Assembly: GCF_002904335.1 (NCBI RefSeq)
Contig: NZ_PPHF01000178.1
Coordinates: forward strand, 1 to 60,521
Length of the DNA stretch: 60,521 nt
Origin: Amycolatopsis sp. CA-126428
Lineage (GTDB): Bacteria; Actinomycetota; Actinomycetes; Mycobacteriales; Pseudonocardiaceae
Direction of reading: 5' to 3'
Shown here piece by piece: positions 17,047 through 25,630 of this stretch (position 1 is the first letter of the stretch; each line of letters opens with the position of its first letter). The notes under the pieces were generated by a model. The model did not search any database. It worked only from the letters and a program-made list of their open reading frames with translations, and was not told the origin of the DNA. Made by a program: the position numbers and the translations under genes.

Positions 17047-17071
17047 GATCGGGCGGGCAAAACGCCCGATC
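17047..17071 (-). promoter_or_regulatory. 5'-leader hairpin of the ALF operon
   Basis: GATCGGGCG (17047-17055), 7 nt, CGCCCGATC (17063-17071), 18 nt from the operon's start codon and directly upstream of its GGGGGAGG ribosome site (minus strand). It may be an RNA structure in the leader or a repressor dyad. Confidence 0.5.
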
Positions 17072-17225
17072 CACCTCAACGTAACATCGCGGTGAAGTGG
17101 TGATCAATCGGCCGTTCGGCGCACCGGGTTTTTTGTCGTGATCCGATGAAAGCCGGGAATTTCCTTGTCCGCTCTTCGATTCTGTGGTTAGCCTCCGATG
17201 AGGACGATTCCGAGGGGGAGTCACG

Positions 17226-17834
17226 GTGGAACCCGTAATCAAAAGACGGTCCGCGCTGCGCGGGGCGGCGGTGCTCGCCGCGGGCGCGGCCATGCCGGCC
17301 GGCGCCGTCGCGGCCGCCGACGAGTTCCCGGAGCTCACCTGGCGGGCCAGCGGACCCGCGGCCAGCCCGCCGCCGTTCCGGGTGCGGATCATCTCCGGAA
17401 TTCCCGCCGTCGTCGGCTACGGGACGATCGTGACGCTCGGTCCGGTCATCGTGCAGGCGATCAGCGACCGGGCCTTCCCGCTGTTGCTCCGGACCGCCGG
17501 ATACAGCTCACTGACCGCGACAGTCACCGGCACGGTCATGGTGGCCGACTCCCGGGGCCTCTCCGGACGCCTGCCGGTGACGATCGTCTTCCCGCGCGTC
17601 ACGATGCCGGCGACCGCCGTCGAGACCGTGCTGACCGGTACCGCCACCCTGACCGGATCGCCTCAGCTTCCCGCGGTTCGCAATCCCGGGACGATGACGA
17701 TCAAGGCGGAGTCCGGCGCCAAAGGCGCCGTCACGGTCTTCAAGGACAGCGGAGTCAGTACTTCGTTCCCCACCACCATCAACCTCATCGGACCCAGCCC
17801 GGTGCCCCCGGTCGCGACGATCGAGGTGCGCTGA
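17226..17834 (+). CDS. Tat-exported small secreted protein
   Basis: A 202-residue protein opening with a twin-arginine leader (VIKRRSALRGAAVLAAGAAMPAG), with cleavage around residue 31. The mature part is Val/Thr/Pro-rich with no charged helices, consistent with a beta-sandwich, and is reminiscent of the DUF6801-type secreted proteins later in the window (a Cys-poor version). No catalytic motif is visible. GTG start at 17226 with GAGGGGGAG upstream. The stop is 2 nt from the next start, and the gene heads a coupled four-gene operon, so its function should be tied to the protease and prenyl-synthase genes. A possible -35 (TTGTCC, 17165-17170) lies upstream. Confidence 0.75.
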   Translation: MEPVIKRRSALRGAAVLAAGAAMPAGAVAAADEFPELTWRASGPAASPPPFRVRIISGIPAVVGYGTIVTLGPVIVQAISDRAFPLLLRTAGYSSLTATVTGTVMVADSRGLSGRLPVTIVFPRVTMPATAVETVLTGTATLTGSPQLPAVRNPGTMTIKAESGAKGAVTVFKDSGVSTSFPTTINLIGPSPVPPVATIEVR

Positions 17835-17836
17835 CC

Positions 17837-19333
17837 GTGCGCATGGACGCGAGAACGGCGGCCGCGCTCGACGCGGCGAAGTCCCGGCTGGCCGACGAGT
17901 ACCTCACCGACCCGAACGTCGTCGGCGTGGCGAAGGGCTTCCGCACCCGCGGCGGTGAGCTCACCGACGAGCCGGTCGTCATCGCCCTGGTCCGCAAGAA
18001 GCGCCGCGCCGCCCTGGTTTCCCGGAGCCGGTTGCTGCCGGCCGCGATCGGCGGGCACGGCGTGGACGTCGTCGAAACGGGGGAGTTCCGGTTCTCCGGC
18101 GCCACCAAGGCGGCCGCGCCGTCGCCGATCGCGGAGCGCTTCCGGCCCCCGCTGCAGGGCGGCAGCCTCGGCTCGCTCGCCGACGGCACCCTGGGCACCC
18201 TCGGCTGCCTGGTCCGCGACCGCACCGACGGCTCGATCTGCGTGCTCTCGGCCAACCACGTCCTGGCGAACTTCGGTGCCACCGCGCCGGGCGCGGCGAT
18301 CCTGCAGCCCGCCCCGCTCGACGGCGGCGCGGACGCCGGGAACACCGTCGCCCGGTTCAAGCGGTCGATCCCGCTCGTCAAAGGCGTCGCGAACAGCGCC
18401 GACGCCGCCATCGCCGAGCTGGAGCCGGGCATCGGCGTCAGCTCGACGGTGGCCCGCAACCTGATGGCGCCGATTTCCCCGACCCACCGGGCGATCGGGC
18501 TGGCGTTCCTCGCCAGCGTCCACGGCGGCACCTTCATGGCCAAGATCGACACCGTGCTGGCGGAGCTGGACGTCGAACTGCTCACGCCGGACTCGACCGT
18601 GGCCGCGGTGGAAGGCGGCCGGATCGAGAAGGTCGGCCGCAGTTCGGGGTACACCTCCAGTGTCGTGCTGGACACCACGGCAATGGTGTTCGTCGACGGC
18701 TACGCCTTCGAAGACCTCATCTACGCGCAGCGGTTTTCGCTCGTCGGCGACTCCGGCGCGGTCGTGTGCGAAGGCGGCAACGGCAAGACGTACACGCCGA
18801 TGCCCGCCATCGCCTGCCGGATGCTGGGCGCGGCCGGGGCGTTGTACGACCTCCCGCTGGCGGACGACAACGTTTACCTCGACCAGGCCCGGGACGAGTT
18901 CTTCGGCGAAAGCGCCGTCGGAAACCTGGTCATCCAGCTCGTCTACCAGAACCTCGACGTCGCCGTGAACCGGCTCGAGGAGGCCACCGTCAGCCCGGAG
19001 GAGAAGGCCGAAGCCCAGCGGTACTACGCCAAGTACCGCGCGCTCGTCATCGGCCTGCTCGGAGATCCCGGCTCGACCGCGCAGCTGAGCCAGGAGAACG
19101 TGGACGACATCCGCACGGTCTTCGCGGGATTCTCGCCCGAGCTGATCACCCTGCCGGAGAAGCAGGCGCTGTGGGTGATCTTCGACGACGTCATCGCGCC
19201 CTCGGTGGGCCGCACGCGTGCCCAGCTGCTCGACTACCTGAACGACCTGGCGGTGTACCGGCGGGTGGTGGCGGCGCTGCGGCAGATCCCCGGGCTCGAG
19301 GTGGACGACACCTACGGGTTCTCCTCCCGGTGA
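17837..19333 (+). CDS. Trypsin-fold serine peptidase, NAL1-like
   Basis: About 496 residues. A candidate catalytic triad is visible: His139 in SANHVLA, Asp187 in NSADAAIAEL, Ser304 in GDSGAVV (numbered from the ATG at 17843; the GTG at 17837 is equally possible). The region before residue 50 has the LADEYLTDPNVVGVAKGFRTRGG leader typical of NAL1-like bacterial proteases, and there is no signal peptide, so it is probably cytosolic or peripherally attached. The C-terminal 170 residues are a helical domain of unknown role (PEEKAEAQRYYAKYRAL). It starts 2 nt after the Tat protein and overlaps the prenyl-synthase GTG by 4 nt, implying tight co-production. Confidence 0.8.
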   Translation: MRMDARTAAALDAAKSRLADEYLTDPNVVGVAKGFRTRGGELTDEPVVIALVRKKRRAALVSRSRLLPAAIGGHGVDVVETGEFRFSGATKAAAPSPIAERFRPPLQGGSLGSLADGTLGTLGCLVRDRTDGSICVLSANHVLANFGATAPGAAILQPAPLDGGADAGNTVARFKRSIPLVKGVANSADAAIAELEPGIGVSSTVARNLMAPISPTHRAIGLAFLASVHGGTFMAKIDTVLAELDVELLTPDSTVAAVEGGRIEKVGRSSGYTSSVVLDTTAMVFVDGYAFEDLIYAQRFSLVGDSGAVVCEGGNGKTYTPMPAIACRMLGAAGALYDLPLADDNVYLDQARDEFFGESAVGNLVIQLVYQNLDVAVNRLEEATVSPEEKAEAQRYYAKYRALVIGLLGDPGSTAQLSQENVDDIRTVFAGFSPELITLPEKQALWVIFDDVIAPSVGRTRAQLLDYLNDLAVYRRVVAALRQIPGLEVDDTYGFSSR

Positions 19334-20250
19334 CCACGGCCACGGATCCGGTCCGGTACCACCTCGTCCGGCTCGTCGGCGGGCTTTCCGCGCCGTTGCG
19401 CGACACCGTCGGCGGGCTCGTCGACCGGCCCGGCAAGCTGCTGCGGTCGCGGCTGCTCACCGCCTGCGCCGGGTTCGGCCCGGCCGACGCCGGGCGGGTG
19501 GCCCGGCTCGGCGCGGTCGTCGAGCTCGTGCACCTGGCTTCCCTGGTGCACGACGACGTGATCGACCGGGCGGCGATCCGGCGGGGCGGGCCGTCCGCGC
19601 ACCGGGCCGCCGGTGCGGAACTGGCCGTGCTCGCCGGCCTGGCCTGCCTCTCGGCGGCCGGCACCGAGGCGGCGGACCTCGGCGACGGCGTCGCCACCGC
19701 GGTGAGCCGGACGGTGGCCGAACTGGCCCACGGCGAGCTGCTCGACGTCGAACGCGGCTTCGACACCGGGCTGTCCCTGCCGGACTACGTCGACCTCGTG
19801 CGGCGCAAGACCGGCGTGCTGTTCCGGTTGTGCTGCCTGCTCGGCGCCGTCGAGTCCGGAGTGGACAGCGCGGTCGTCGCGGCGCTCGCCGAGTTCGGCG
19901 TGGAGTGGGGCATCGCCTTCCAGGTCCTCGACGACTGCCTCGACCTCGAAGCCGCGGGCGGCGACAAGCCGGCCGGCACCGACCACCTGCTCGGGTTGTT
20001 CGGCGCGCCGACCCTGGCCGCGCTGCGCGTGGACACCACCGGAGAACTGCACCGGCTCCTGCTCACGCCGTCGTTTTCGGGCGGCGACCTGACCCGGGTG
20101 CGGGAGCTGGTCACCGCCCACGGCGGGCTGCGGGCCGCCCGCACACTCGCCGGTGTCCACTTCGGACACGCTCAGGCCGCACTGGCCCGGACTCCGGACG
20201 GGTCCTCCCGCCGGGAGCTGGCCGGGATGCTCGAAGCGAGCCGTTCTTGA
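19330..20250 (+). CDS. Polyprenyl (geranylgeranyl-type) diphosphate synthase
   Basis: A 306-residue cytosolic isoprenoid synthase. First aspartate-rich motif DDVID at residues 75-79 within LVHLASLVHDDVIDRAAIRR; second DDCLD at 201-205 within FQVLDDCLDL. The GKLLRSRL element replaces the usual Arg-Pro in this loop with Arg-Ser, but substrate-binding Lys and Arg are kept. Chain length cannot be predicted safely; C20 is the usual product for this neighbourhood. GTG start overlaps the protease stop, and the stop overlaps the next TTG start. The head-to-tail context with a geranylgeranyl-reductase-like protein suggests its product is reduced next. Confidence 0.88.
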   Translation: MTTATDPVRYHLVRLVGGLSAPLRDTVGGLVDRPGKLLRSRLLTACAGFGPADAGRVARLGAVVELVHLASLVHDDVIDRAAIRRGGPSAHRAAGAELAVLAGLACLSAAGTEAADLGDGVATAVSRTVAELAHGELLDVERGFDTGLSLPDYVDLVRRKTGVLFRLCCLLGAVESGVDSAVVAALAEFGVEWGIAFQVLDDCLDLEAAGGDKPAGTDHLLGLFGAPTLAALRVDTTGELHRLLLTPSFSGGDLTRVRELVTAHGGLRAARTLAGVHFGHAQAALARTPDGSSRRELAGMLEASRS

Positions 20251-22211
20251 GCCACGCCGTCGTCGTCGGCGCCGGGCCGGCCGGTGCGGTCGCCGCCGCC
20301 GTCCTGGCCCGCGGCGGGATGCCCGTCGTGCTGACCGGGCGCGATGACGACGGGCCGGGGTACGACGTCCTGCTCAGCGGCCCGGCGCGGGAGATCCTTC
20401 GCTCGATCGGCGTGGCCGTCGACGACTGGCCGGTGCTGCCGGTGACGATCGCGTTCGACGCCACCACGTCCCACGCCGTCCCCGATGCCGGGTACGCCGT
20501 GGTCGACAGCACCGTGCTGCGGGACACCCTGCGAGAACACGCCGTCCGGTGCGGGGCGGAGTACCGGCTGACGGCGACGGCGGCCCCGCACGTGGTGCTG
20601 GCCGGCGGCGCGGGACACGTCGGCGAACCGCGGTCCGGCGGCGCCGGGGTGAGCTGTGCGCGGAGGTTCACCGGGCCCGTCCCGGCAGACCGGGTCGTGC
20701 TCAGATTGCTCGCTCCGCCGGCGGACGACCCGCGGGGGCGCCCCCGCTGCGCGTGGCTGGCCCCGGTGCCGGGCGGGTGCACGATCGGTGTGTCGGCGCT
20801 GGACGTCGTCGCGGCCGGTGACCTGATGGCCGAGGCGATCGGGGCACTGGCCGAACTCGATCCCCGCGTCCGGAAGTGTGTCCCGGCCGGCCCGATGGCT
20901 TCCGGGCCGTTGTCGTGCGGGTTCAGTCCCGGTGCGGCGGCCGGCCCCGGTGGGCTGCGGGTCGGGGACGCGGCGGGCCTGGTGAACCCGTTCACCGGCG
21001 AAGGGCTGAGCGGGGCCGTCCAATCCGGACGGCTGGCCGCGCGAGCCGTCCTGTCCTCGCGCGACGACCCCGCCGCCGCGCGCCGGGAATACGAACGGCT
21101 GCTGGGGTCCGCGTTCGTCGGCTACTTCGAGACCGCGCGGCACGCGGCCCGCAGGTACCACCTCGCCTGGCGCGTGCTCGCGGCCGGCGCGGGCAGCGAG
21201 CACCCCTTCTACGCCAAGGGGCGGCGGGCCGTGGTGCTGCCGGAAGGCGCGTCGACGCTGGCCGGAGCCGAGCCCCTGGAGCTGCCGCCCGCCGGCCGCG
21301 TCCGGGTGCTGCCGTTCCTCGCCGCCTGCGACGAAGTGTGCTTGTCGATCGTCCGGGGCGATTGGCCGTTCCTGGCCCGGATGTTCACCGCCGACCGGGA
21401 AGAGGAGCTGCTGCCGCGGCCCGCGATCGGCTTCTACGCGGCGCTCGTGGCCGGCGGCCACCCCCCGGCGCGCGGGCACGCGTCCGTCGCCGCGGCCATC
21501 GAGCTCGCCACCCTCGGCGCGTTGGCCTTCCTCGGCCCCGCGGCCCCGCCCCGGGAGGTGCGCGGCGTCGACTGGGAGTCCGCGACGACCGTGCTCGCCG
21601 GTGACTACCTGCTGGGCCAGGCGTCGCGGCTGATCGCGGAGGCGGCACCGGAGCTTTCCTGGTCCTTTTCGGACTGGCTGGGCGAGCTCACTTCGCTGCG
21701 CGCCACCGTCGTGACCACCGGTGCCGGGGCGGCCACGGTCTTCGCCTCGCTGTTCGAGTTCCCGCTCCGCATCGGCGCGGCTCTCGGCGGTTCGGACGAC
21801 GACGTGTTCCGGACCTGTGGCGCGGCTCTCGGCAGGCTGTTCCTCCGTGCCGAAGACGTCCTCGCCCTGCGGGGCGACCGGACGCGGCTCGACGTCACCC
21901 TCACCGACCTGCTCGACGGCCGGATCTCGGCACTGCCCGAGCTGCTCGCGGTGCCGGGCCTGACAGCCGGGGCGCTCCCACCGGAGGCACTCGTGGCCGC
22001 CGTGAAGGCCGGGCAGGGAGCTTTCGCGGAGTTCGAGCAGGCCTGCGACCGGCTCCCGGCCCCGGGCGCCCGGAGCCTGCTGAGCGCCGTCGGAACCTGG
22101 GTGGCCACGCCGATCCGGTGCGCGGCTACCGGCCCCTGCGCAGGACCTCGGCGGGAATCGGGACCACCGGCGGGCACTTGCGGTGGTCCGCTTCCTGGCA
22201 CAGCGGGATGA
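20247..22211 (+). CDS. Geranylgeranyl-reductase-type flavoprotein fused to a degenerate polyprenyl synthase domain
   Basis: A 654-residue protein. Residues 1-340: FAD-binding reductase with VVVGAGPAGAVAAAVLARGG, and GLRVGDAAGLVNPFTGEGLSGAVQSGRLAA (FAD ribityl site). Residues about 355-620 follow the polyprenyl synthase fold (AAIELATLGALAFL; VLAGDYLLGQASRLIAEA; LGRLFLRAEDVLALRGDRTRLDVTLTDLLDG), but both DDxxD motifs are gone: the first is LATLGAL, the second RAEDVLAL. The start is an unusual TTG at 20247, overlapping the previous stop as TTGA. The last 30 or so residues are antisense to the neighbouring gene and look like read-through. Likely reduces a prenyl chain; the second half may act as a scaffold. 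Confidence 0.75.
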   Translation: MSHAVVVGAGPAGAVAAAVLARGGMPVVLTGRDDDGPGYDVLLSGPAREILRSIGVAVDDWPVLPVTIAFDATTSHAVPDAGYAVVDSTVLRDTLREHAVRCGAEYRLTATAAPHVVLAGGAGHVGEPRSGGAGVSCARRFTGPVPADRVVLRLLAPPADDPRGRPRCAWLAPVPGGCTIGVSALDVVAAGDLMAEAIGALAELDPRVRKCVPAGPMASGPLSCGFSPGAAAGPGGLRVGDAAGLVNPFTGEGLSGAVQSGRLAARAVLSSRDDPAAARREYERLLGSAFVGYFETARHAARRYHLAWRVLAAGAGSEHPFYAKGRRAVVLPEGASTLAGAEPLELPPAGRVRVLPFLAACDEVCLSIVRGDWPFLARMFTADREEELLPRPAIGFYAALVAGGHPPARGHASVAAAIELATLGALAFLGPAAPPREVRGVDWESATTVLAGDYLLGQASRLIAEAAPELSWSFSDWLGELTSLRATVVTTGAGAATVFASLFEFPLRIGAALGGSDDDVFRTCGAALGRLFLRAEDVLALRGDRTRLDVTLTDLLDGRISALPELLAVPGLTAGALPPEALVAAVKAGQGAFAEFEQACDRLPAPGARSLLSAVGTWVATPIRCAATGPCAGPRRESGPPAGTCGGPLPGTAG

Positions 22212-23556
22212 TCGTGAGCCGCGCCGAGGCCTGGTTGCCCGGGCCGGAGTTCTGCCCGGTGAACAGGGAGCTCAGCTTCTCCGCCGCCCCGCAGTTCTTG
22301 AACGGCGGCAGGGTGAAGCCCCGGTACTTCGGGTCGGGGTTGTCCGGGTCTGTTCGGATGAAGCCGCCGCCGAACGGGTCGTACTCGCCCATCATGTCGA
22401 TCGCCATCGGCGTCTCCGACACGCAGTCCGGGCCGGCGTCCAGCGGGACACCGTTCACCTTGACGTCGCTCAGCCGCGACACCACGTCGAGGTGGTTGCG
22501 CAGGAGCCCGTCGAACAGTGTCCCGAACGAATGGATCATCGTGCTGGTCCGGTAGTCGATCGGAAGGAACTCCACGGTCGCGCTGATCGGCAGGAATCCG
22601 TATCCGAGGTAGGTGGTCGTCACCGGGGCGAAGGCCAGCTCACCGGTGATCTCGCTCCGGACGGGGAATCCCCCGGCATCCGTGATGTTCAGCCAGACCC
22701 CGTTCGCCAGCGCGGCCGGCTTGCTGCGGATCACGGTGCCGGTCTTGGCGATCGTGCTCGTGTTGTCGACCTGGTTCGGCTGCAGCGGCAGCACCATCGT
22801 GGTGGTGTCGTCCGGCGGCGGTTCTTCGGCGAGCAGGGAGTGCTTCTGCGGGCCGGCCGGCCGCGGACCGGGCACGGCCTTCTTCTCCGGTGCCGGCTCG
22901 TCCGCCGCGGGAGGGGCGGCCGCCAGGATCGCCACCGAGCCGAACGAGGAGTCCTGGCCGCCGTCGGCCGAGCAGGTCACCTGCTCGGCGGGCTGCTCCG
23001 GGGGCGCGCCGGTGAGGCCGAGCGCGAGTTTCGGTGCCGTCACCCGAATCCGCAGCACGCCGGCGGCGGACGGGGAAAAGGCCGGGAGCTTTCCGGTGGC
23101 CACCAGGGAGAGATCGCCCTCGCCGGGCAATCCGGTGGCGGCGATGGTCATCGGGACGGTGAGGGTGTCCTTGACCTTCCCCTCCTCCAGCTGCAGCTGG
23201 AAGGTCAGGCCGCCTTCGAGGGTGCTGCCGGTGCCGAGCAGCTGCTGGGCGGCGGCGCGCGGGAGGGAGAACGACACGACCAGGCCGTCGATGGTCACCG
23301 GCTGCCCCACGGTCATCGAGGCGGGCAGCGACGCGGTCGTCTTCACGGCGAGCTCGAGCGGTCCGACCGGGTCGGCGAACGGGCACGTCGTGGCCAGTGT
23401 CTTGGTCAGCTCGTGCCGTCCGGACGCCGCGTCGCCGTCCGGTTCGCCCGGTGCGGCGGAACCGATGCCGGTGAACGCGCCGGTGGTGACCGACACGACA
23501 CACACCAGCGCGATCGCGCCGCGGGTCGCCGTCCGCCGGGTCAGCCGCAAGGCCAT
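22126..23556 (-). CDS. Secreted DUF6801-like protein
   Basis: A 476-residue exported protein of unknown function. Signal peptide about 1-34 (ATRGAIALVCVVSVTTGAF). Cysteines at CPFADP and CSADG and a beta-rich run (LASLPASMTVGQPVTIDGL-like) suggest a DUF6801-type beta-sandwich near residues 50-190. A Pro/Glu-rich linker at about 210-250 leads to a second beta-rich region with a Cys pair (CVSETPMAI, FKNCGAAEK). Convergent with the fusion gene, overlapping its last 86 nt. ATG at 23556. The preceding gene on this strand ends beyond a strong hairpin at 23590-23625, so this gene probably has its own promoter in the 5'-proximal gap. Confidence 0.65.
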   Translation of the reverse strand: MALRLTRRTATRGAIALVCVVSVTTGAFTGIGSAAPGEPDGDAASGRHELTKTLATTCPFADPVGPLELAVKTTASLPASMTVGQPVTIDGLVVSFSLPRAAAQQLLGTGSTLEGGLTFQLQLEEGKVKDTLTVPMTIAATGLPGEGDLSLVATGKLPAFSPSAAGVLRIRVTAPKLALGLTGAPPEQPAEQVTCSADGGQDSSFGSVAILAAAPPAADEPAPEKKAVPGPRPAGPQKHSLLAEEPPPDDTTTMVLPLQPNQVDNTSTIAKTGTVIRSKPAALANGVWLNITDAGGFPVRSEITGELAFAPVTTTYLGYGFLPISATVEFLPIDYRTSTMIHSFGTLFDGLLRNHLDVVSRLSDVKVNGVPLDAGPDCVSETPMAIDMMGEYDPFGGGFIRTDPDNPDPKYRGFTLPPFKNCGAAEKLSSLFTGQNSGPGNQASARLTIIPLCQEADHRKCPPVVPIPAEVLRRGR

Positions 23557-23589
23557 GCCGTACTCCTGTTCGTGCCGCTGGGGAACGAA

Positions 23590-23625
23590 CCGTAGGGATG
23601 GCCGGGGCCCCGGCCATCCCTACGG
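23590..23625. terminator. Strong hairpin terminator
   Basis: A perfect inverted repeat with 18-nt arms, CCGTAGGGATGGCCGGGG (23590-23607), and its complement (23608-23625) with no spacer. It lies between two minus-strand genes and would end transcription of the upstream one. Confidence 0.8.
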
Positions 23626-23642
23626 CTGCTTCACCCGGTGAT

Positions 23643-24266
23643 TCAGGGGGTGATGACGAAGTCCGGCGAGAACGCGGGGTTCTGCGCGGGCGTGGTCGTC
23701 TTCAGGGTGCAGGTCATGTTCCAGTTCGCCCAGGTGTTGTTGGACTTCTTGTGGAACTGCAGCGCCGCGGTGATCGGCGAGGCGAGCGACAGCGTGTCCG
23801 TTCCGTCGGTCGCCGGGGCGGTGTAGGTCGGGACCGTCGAGTTCGCGTCCTGGGCGATGTTGACCGTGATCGGCCCGCCGGCCGGGTAGATCGTCTCCGG
23901 GATGTTGAGGTCGGCCGCGGGTCCGGAGACCGTTCCACGGGCCGCGCTCACCGGGACGGTCGCCAGACCGCGGATGCCGTCGTAGCCGACCGCGGTCAGC
24001 AGCGAGTGGACCGCGGCGGAGATCGTCGCGGTGCCGCCGACGTTGGTGGGCACCGCGGTGCCGTTGACCGGGATCGAGTCCGGCCCGGTCAGGAACGCGG
24101 TGATCCCCACGTCCTGCTGCGGGATGCCGGGGAACGTGCACCGGTGCGTGGCCGACGCGGTGTAGGCCGTGTCGGCCGCCGCGACGCCCGCGGTGAGCAG
24201 GCCCACCGTGCTGACGATGGCTGCGGTGGTGACTGCCTTGAGGGACAAGGTCCTGAGTCGGGTCAT
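23643..24266 (-). CDS. Secreted DUF6801-type protein
   Basis: A 207-residue exported protein. Signal peptide about 1-31 (LKAVTTAAIVSTVGLLTAGVAAA). The mature part starts TAYTASATHRCTFPGIPQQDV, the cysteine-containing opening of the DUF6801 domain, and ends with a second cysteine (NMTCTLKTT), probably disulfide-bonded. The domain's repeating beta strands and conserved Gly/Pro pattern follow. The ATG at 24266 has GGAGA upstream. The function of the family is unknown; it is common in Pseudonocardiaceae secretomes. Divergent from the RCC1-like gene across a 361-bp AT-rich gap holding the likely promoters of both. Confidence 0.72.
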   Translation of the reverse strand: MTRLRTLSLKAVTTAAIVSTVGLLTAGVAAADTAYTASATHRCTFPGIPQQDVGITAFLTGPDSIPVNGTAVPTNVGGTATISAAVHSLLTAVGYDGIRGLATVPVSAARGTVSGPAADLNIPETIYPAGGPITVNIAQDANSTVPTYTAPATDGTDTLSLASPITAALQFHKKSNNTWANWNMTCTLKTTTPAQNPAFSPDFVITP

Positions 24267-24627
24267 GACTGTCAATCTCCTTCGATCATCCAGTTGACGT
24301 CTTGGCCGGCGCTGCCCACGCGCCCCGCGGACCGATCGGTACCGCGAATTCCCCTGGGTTTTCCCTGGTGCAGCCCTGACCCTCGCGAGGTGGCTGTGAT
24401 AAATAAGGTTACTCGCCAGTCGGTTGTGCAACAAGCATGTGACGTACCGGCTTTGCCAGTGGTCCTCCCCGCTGCGATTTTTGTCAAGAGCGGAGCATTC
24501 GTGGTCGACCCTTGGTTGGCGCTTGACAAAGAACCCGACGGGTGTCGTCCGGCGATTCTCCGGGTTAGTATCTGGGTGCGCGCGTGCACCGTAACCGTGC
24601 GAATCGATTCAGCGAAAGAAGATACCC
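24267..24627. other. Divergent intergenic region (361 bp)
   Basis: No gene seen. It is richer in A and T than the surroundings. A TTGACA at 24523-24528 and a TAGTAT at 24566-24571 look like promoter elements but are 37 bp apart and cannot form one promoter. TAGTAT may be the -10 of the downstream RCC1-like gene. Confidence 0.4.
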
Positions 24628-25575
24628 GTGGCCGAAGTCTTCCGTTTCCGGAGCACCTCCCGGCGGTCCGCCGTGCTGGCGGCCGCGGCACTGGTCGCCG
24701 CCCCGCTCGTGCCGTCCGCGGCCGCTTCGGCCGAGGACACCGGCGGTGTCCTGGAGTGGGGCTACTCGAACTACATCTCGGGGCCGTCACCGGACGCGCT
24801 CGACGGCGTGACCGCGGTGTCCATGGGCAGCATGGACGCGGTGGCCCTCAAGGGTGGCGGAGTCCTGGTGTGGGGCGACAACAACTTCGGCCAGACGGAG
24901 GTGCCGCCGGGGGCGGCGTCCGGCGTCAGCGCGATCGCAGCCGGCTGGGCCCACGAGCTCGCGCTCAAGAACGGTGGCGTGCTGGCCTGGGGAAACGACT
25001 GGTACGGCCAGACGGACGTGCCCGACGAGGCGAAGTCCGGCGTCGTCGCCATCTCCACCAGCGCCATGCACAGCCTCGCGCTCAAGGCGGGCGGCCGGGT
25101 CGTCAGCTGGGGCCTGCGCTCGGACGTCCCGGCCGCGGCGACGTCCGGCGTCACCGCCGTTTCCGCCGGTGGTGACCACAGTCTCGCCCTGAAGAACGGC
25201 GGGGTCCTCGCCTGGGGCAGCGACAACTTCGGGCAGTCGGACGTCCCGGCCGACGCGAAATCGGGTGTCACCGCCGTTTCCGCCGGTCACCAGCACAGTC
25301 TCGCCCTCAAGGACGGCCGGGTGATCGCCTGGGGCCGCAACGACAACCACCAGGCCGAGGTCCCGGACACGGCCCTGTCCGACGTCGTCGCGATCGACGC
25401 GGGCTGGACGTTCAACCTCGCGCTCAAGAGCAACGGCGACATCGTCGGCTGGGGGTCCAACGACCAGACGGAAAGCGACCCGCTGGGCAACGGCATCTGC
25501 GGTCCGCTGCAGGCCGTCTCCGCCGGTGACCGGTTCAGCGTCGTGCTCAAAGCGGATCCGTCCGCGGCCTGCTGA
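24628..25575 (+). CDS. Secreted RCC1-repeat (beta-propeller) protein
   Basis: A 315-residue exported protein. Signal peptide about 1-36 (RRSAVLAAAALVAAPLVPSAAASA). The mature part has seven or so repeats of about 38 residues with the pattern GVLAWGSDNFGQSDVPADA, then SGVTAVSAGHQHSLALK, the RCC1 / alpha-tubulin-suppressor blade. These fold into a seven-bladed propeller that in other proteins binds protein partners or polymers. No enzyme motif is present. GTG start at 24628 after GAAAGAAG; a further upstream ATG would lack a leader-like N-terminus. It ends at a bidirectional hairpin. Confidence 0.8.
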   Translation: MAEVFRFRSTSRRSAVLAAAALVAAPLVPSAAASAEDTGGVLEWGYSNYISGPSPDALDGVTAVSMGSMDAVALKGGGVLVWGDNNFGQTEVPPGAASGVSAIAAGWAHELALKNGGVLAWGNDWYGQTDVPDEAKSGVVAISTSAMHSLALKAGGRVVSWGLRSDVPAAATSGVTAVSAGGDHSLALKNGGVLAWGSDNFGQSDVPADAKSGVTAVSAGHQHSLALKDGRVIAWGRNDNHQAEVPDTALSDVVAIDAGWTFNLALKSNGDIVGWGSNDQTESDPLGNGICGPLQAVSAGDRFSVVLKADPSAAC

Positions 25576-25585
25576 CCAGCGCGGA

Positions 25586-25617
25586 AAGAGGGGCTTCCCG
25601 GCCGGGAAGCCCCTCTT
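25586..25617. terminator. Bidirectional hairpin terminator
   Basis: Perfect 16-nt arms AAGAGGGGCTTCCCGG (25586-25601) and its complement (25602-25617), between converging genes. It would serve both the RCC1-like gene and the secreted protein gene on the minus strand. Confidence 0.85.
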
Positions 25618-25630
25618 CGCGTCCGGCGGA

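Noticed and set aside
13022..17095. Long plus-strand frame opposite the toxin-like gene
   Set aside because: Mirror of an Ala-rich coiled coil; it has no motif and crosses two genes.
24523..24571. TTGACA and TAGTAT as one promoter
   Set aside because: They are 37 bp apart, too far for a sigma-70 type promoter.
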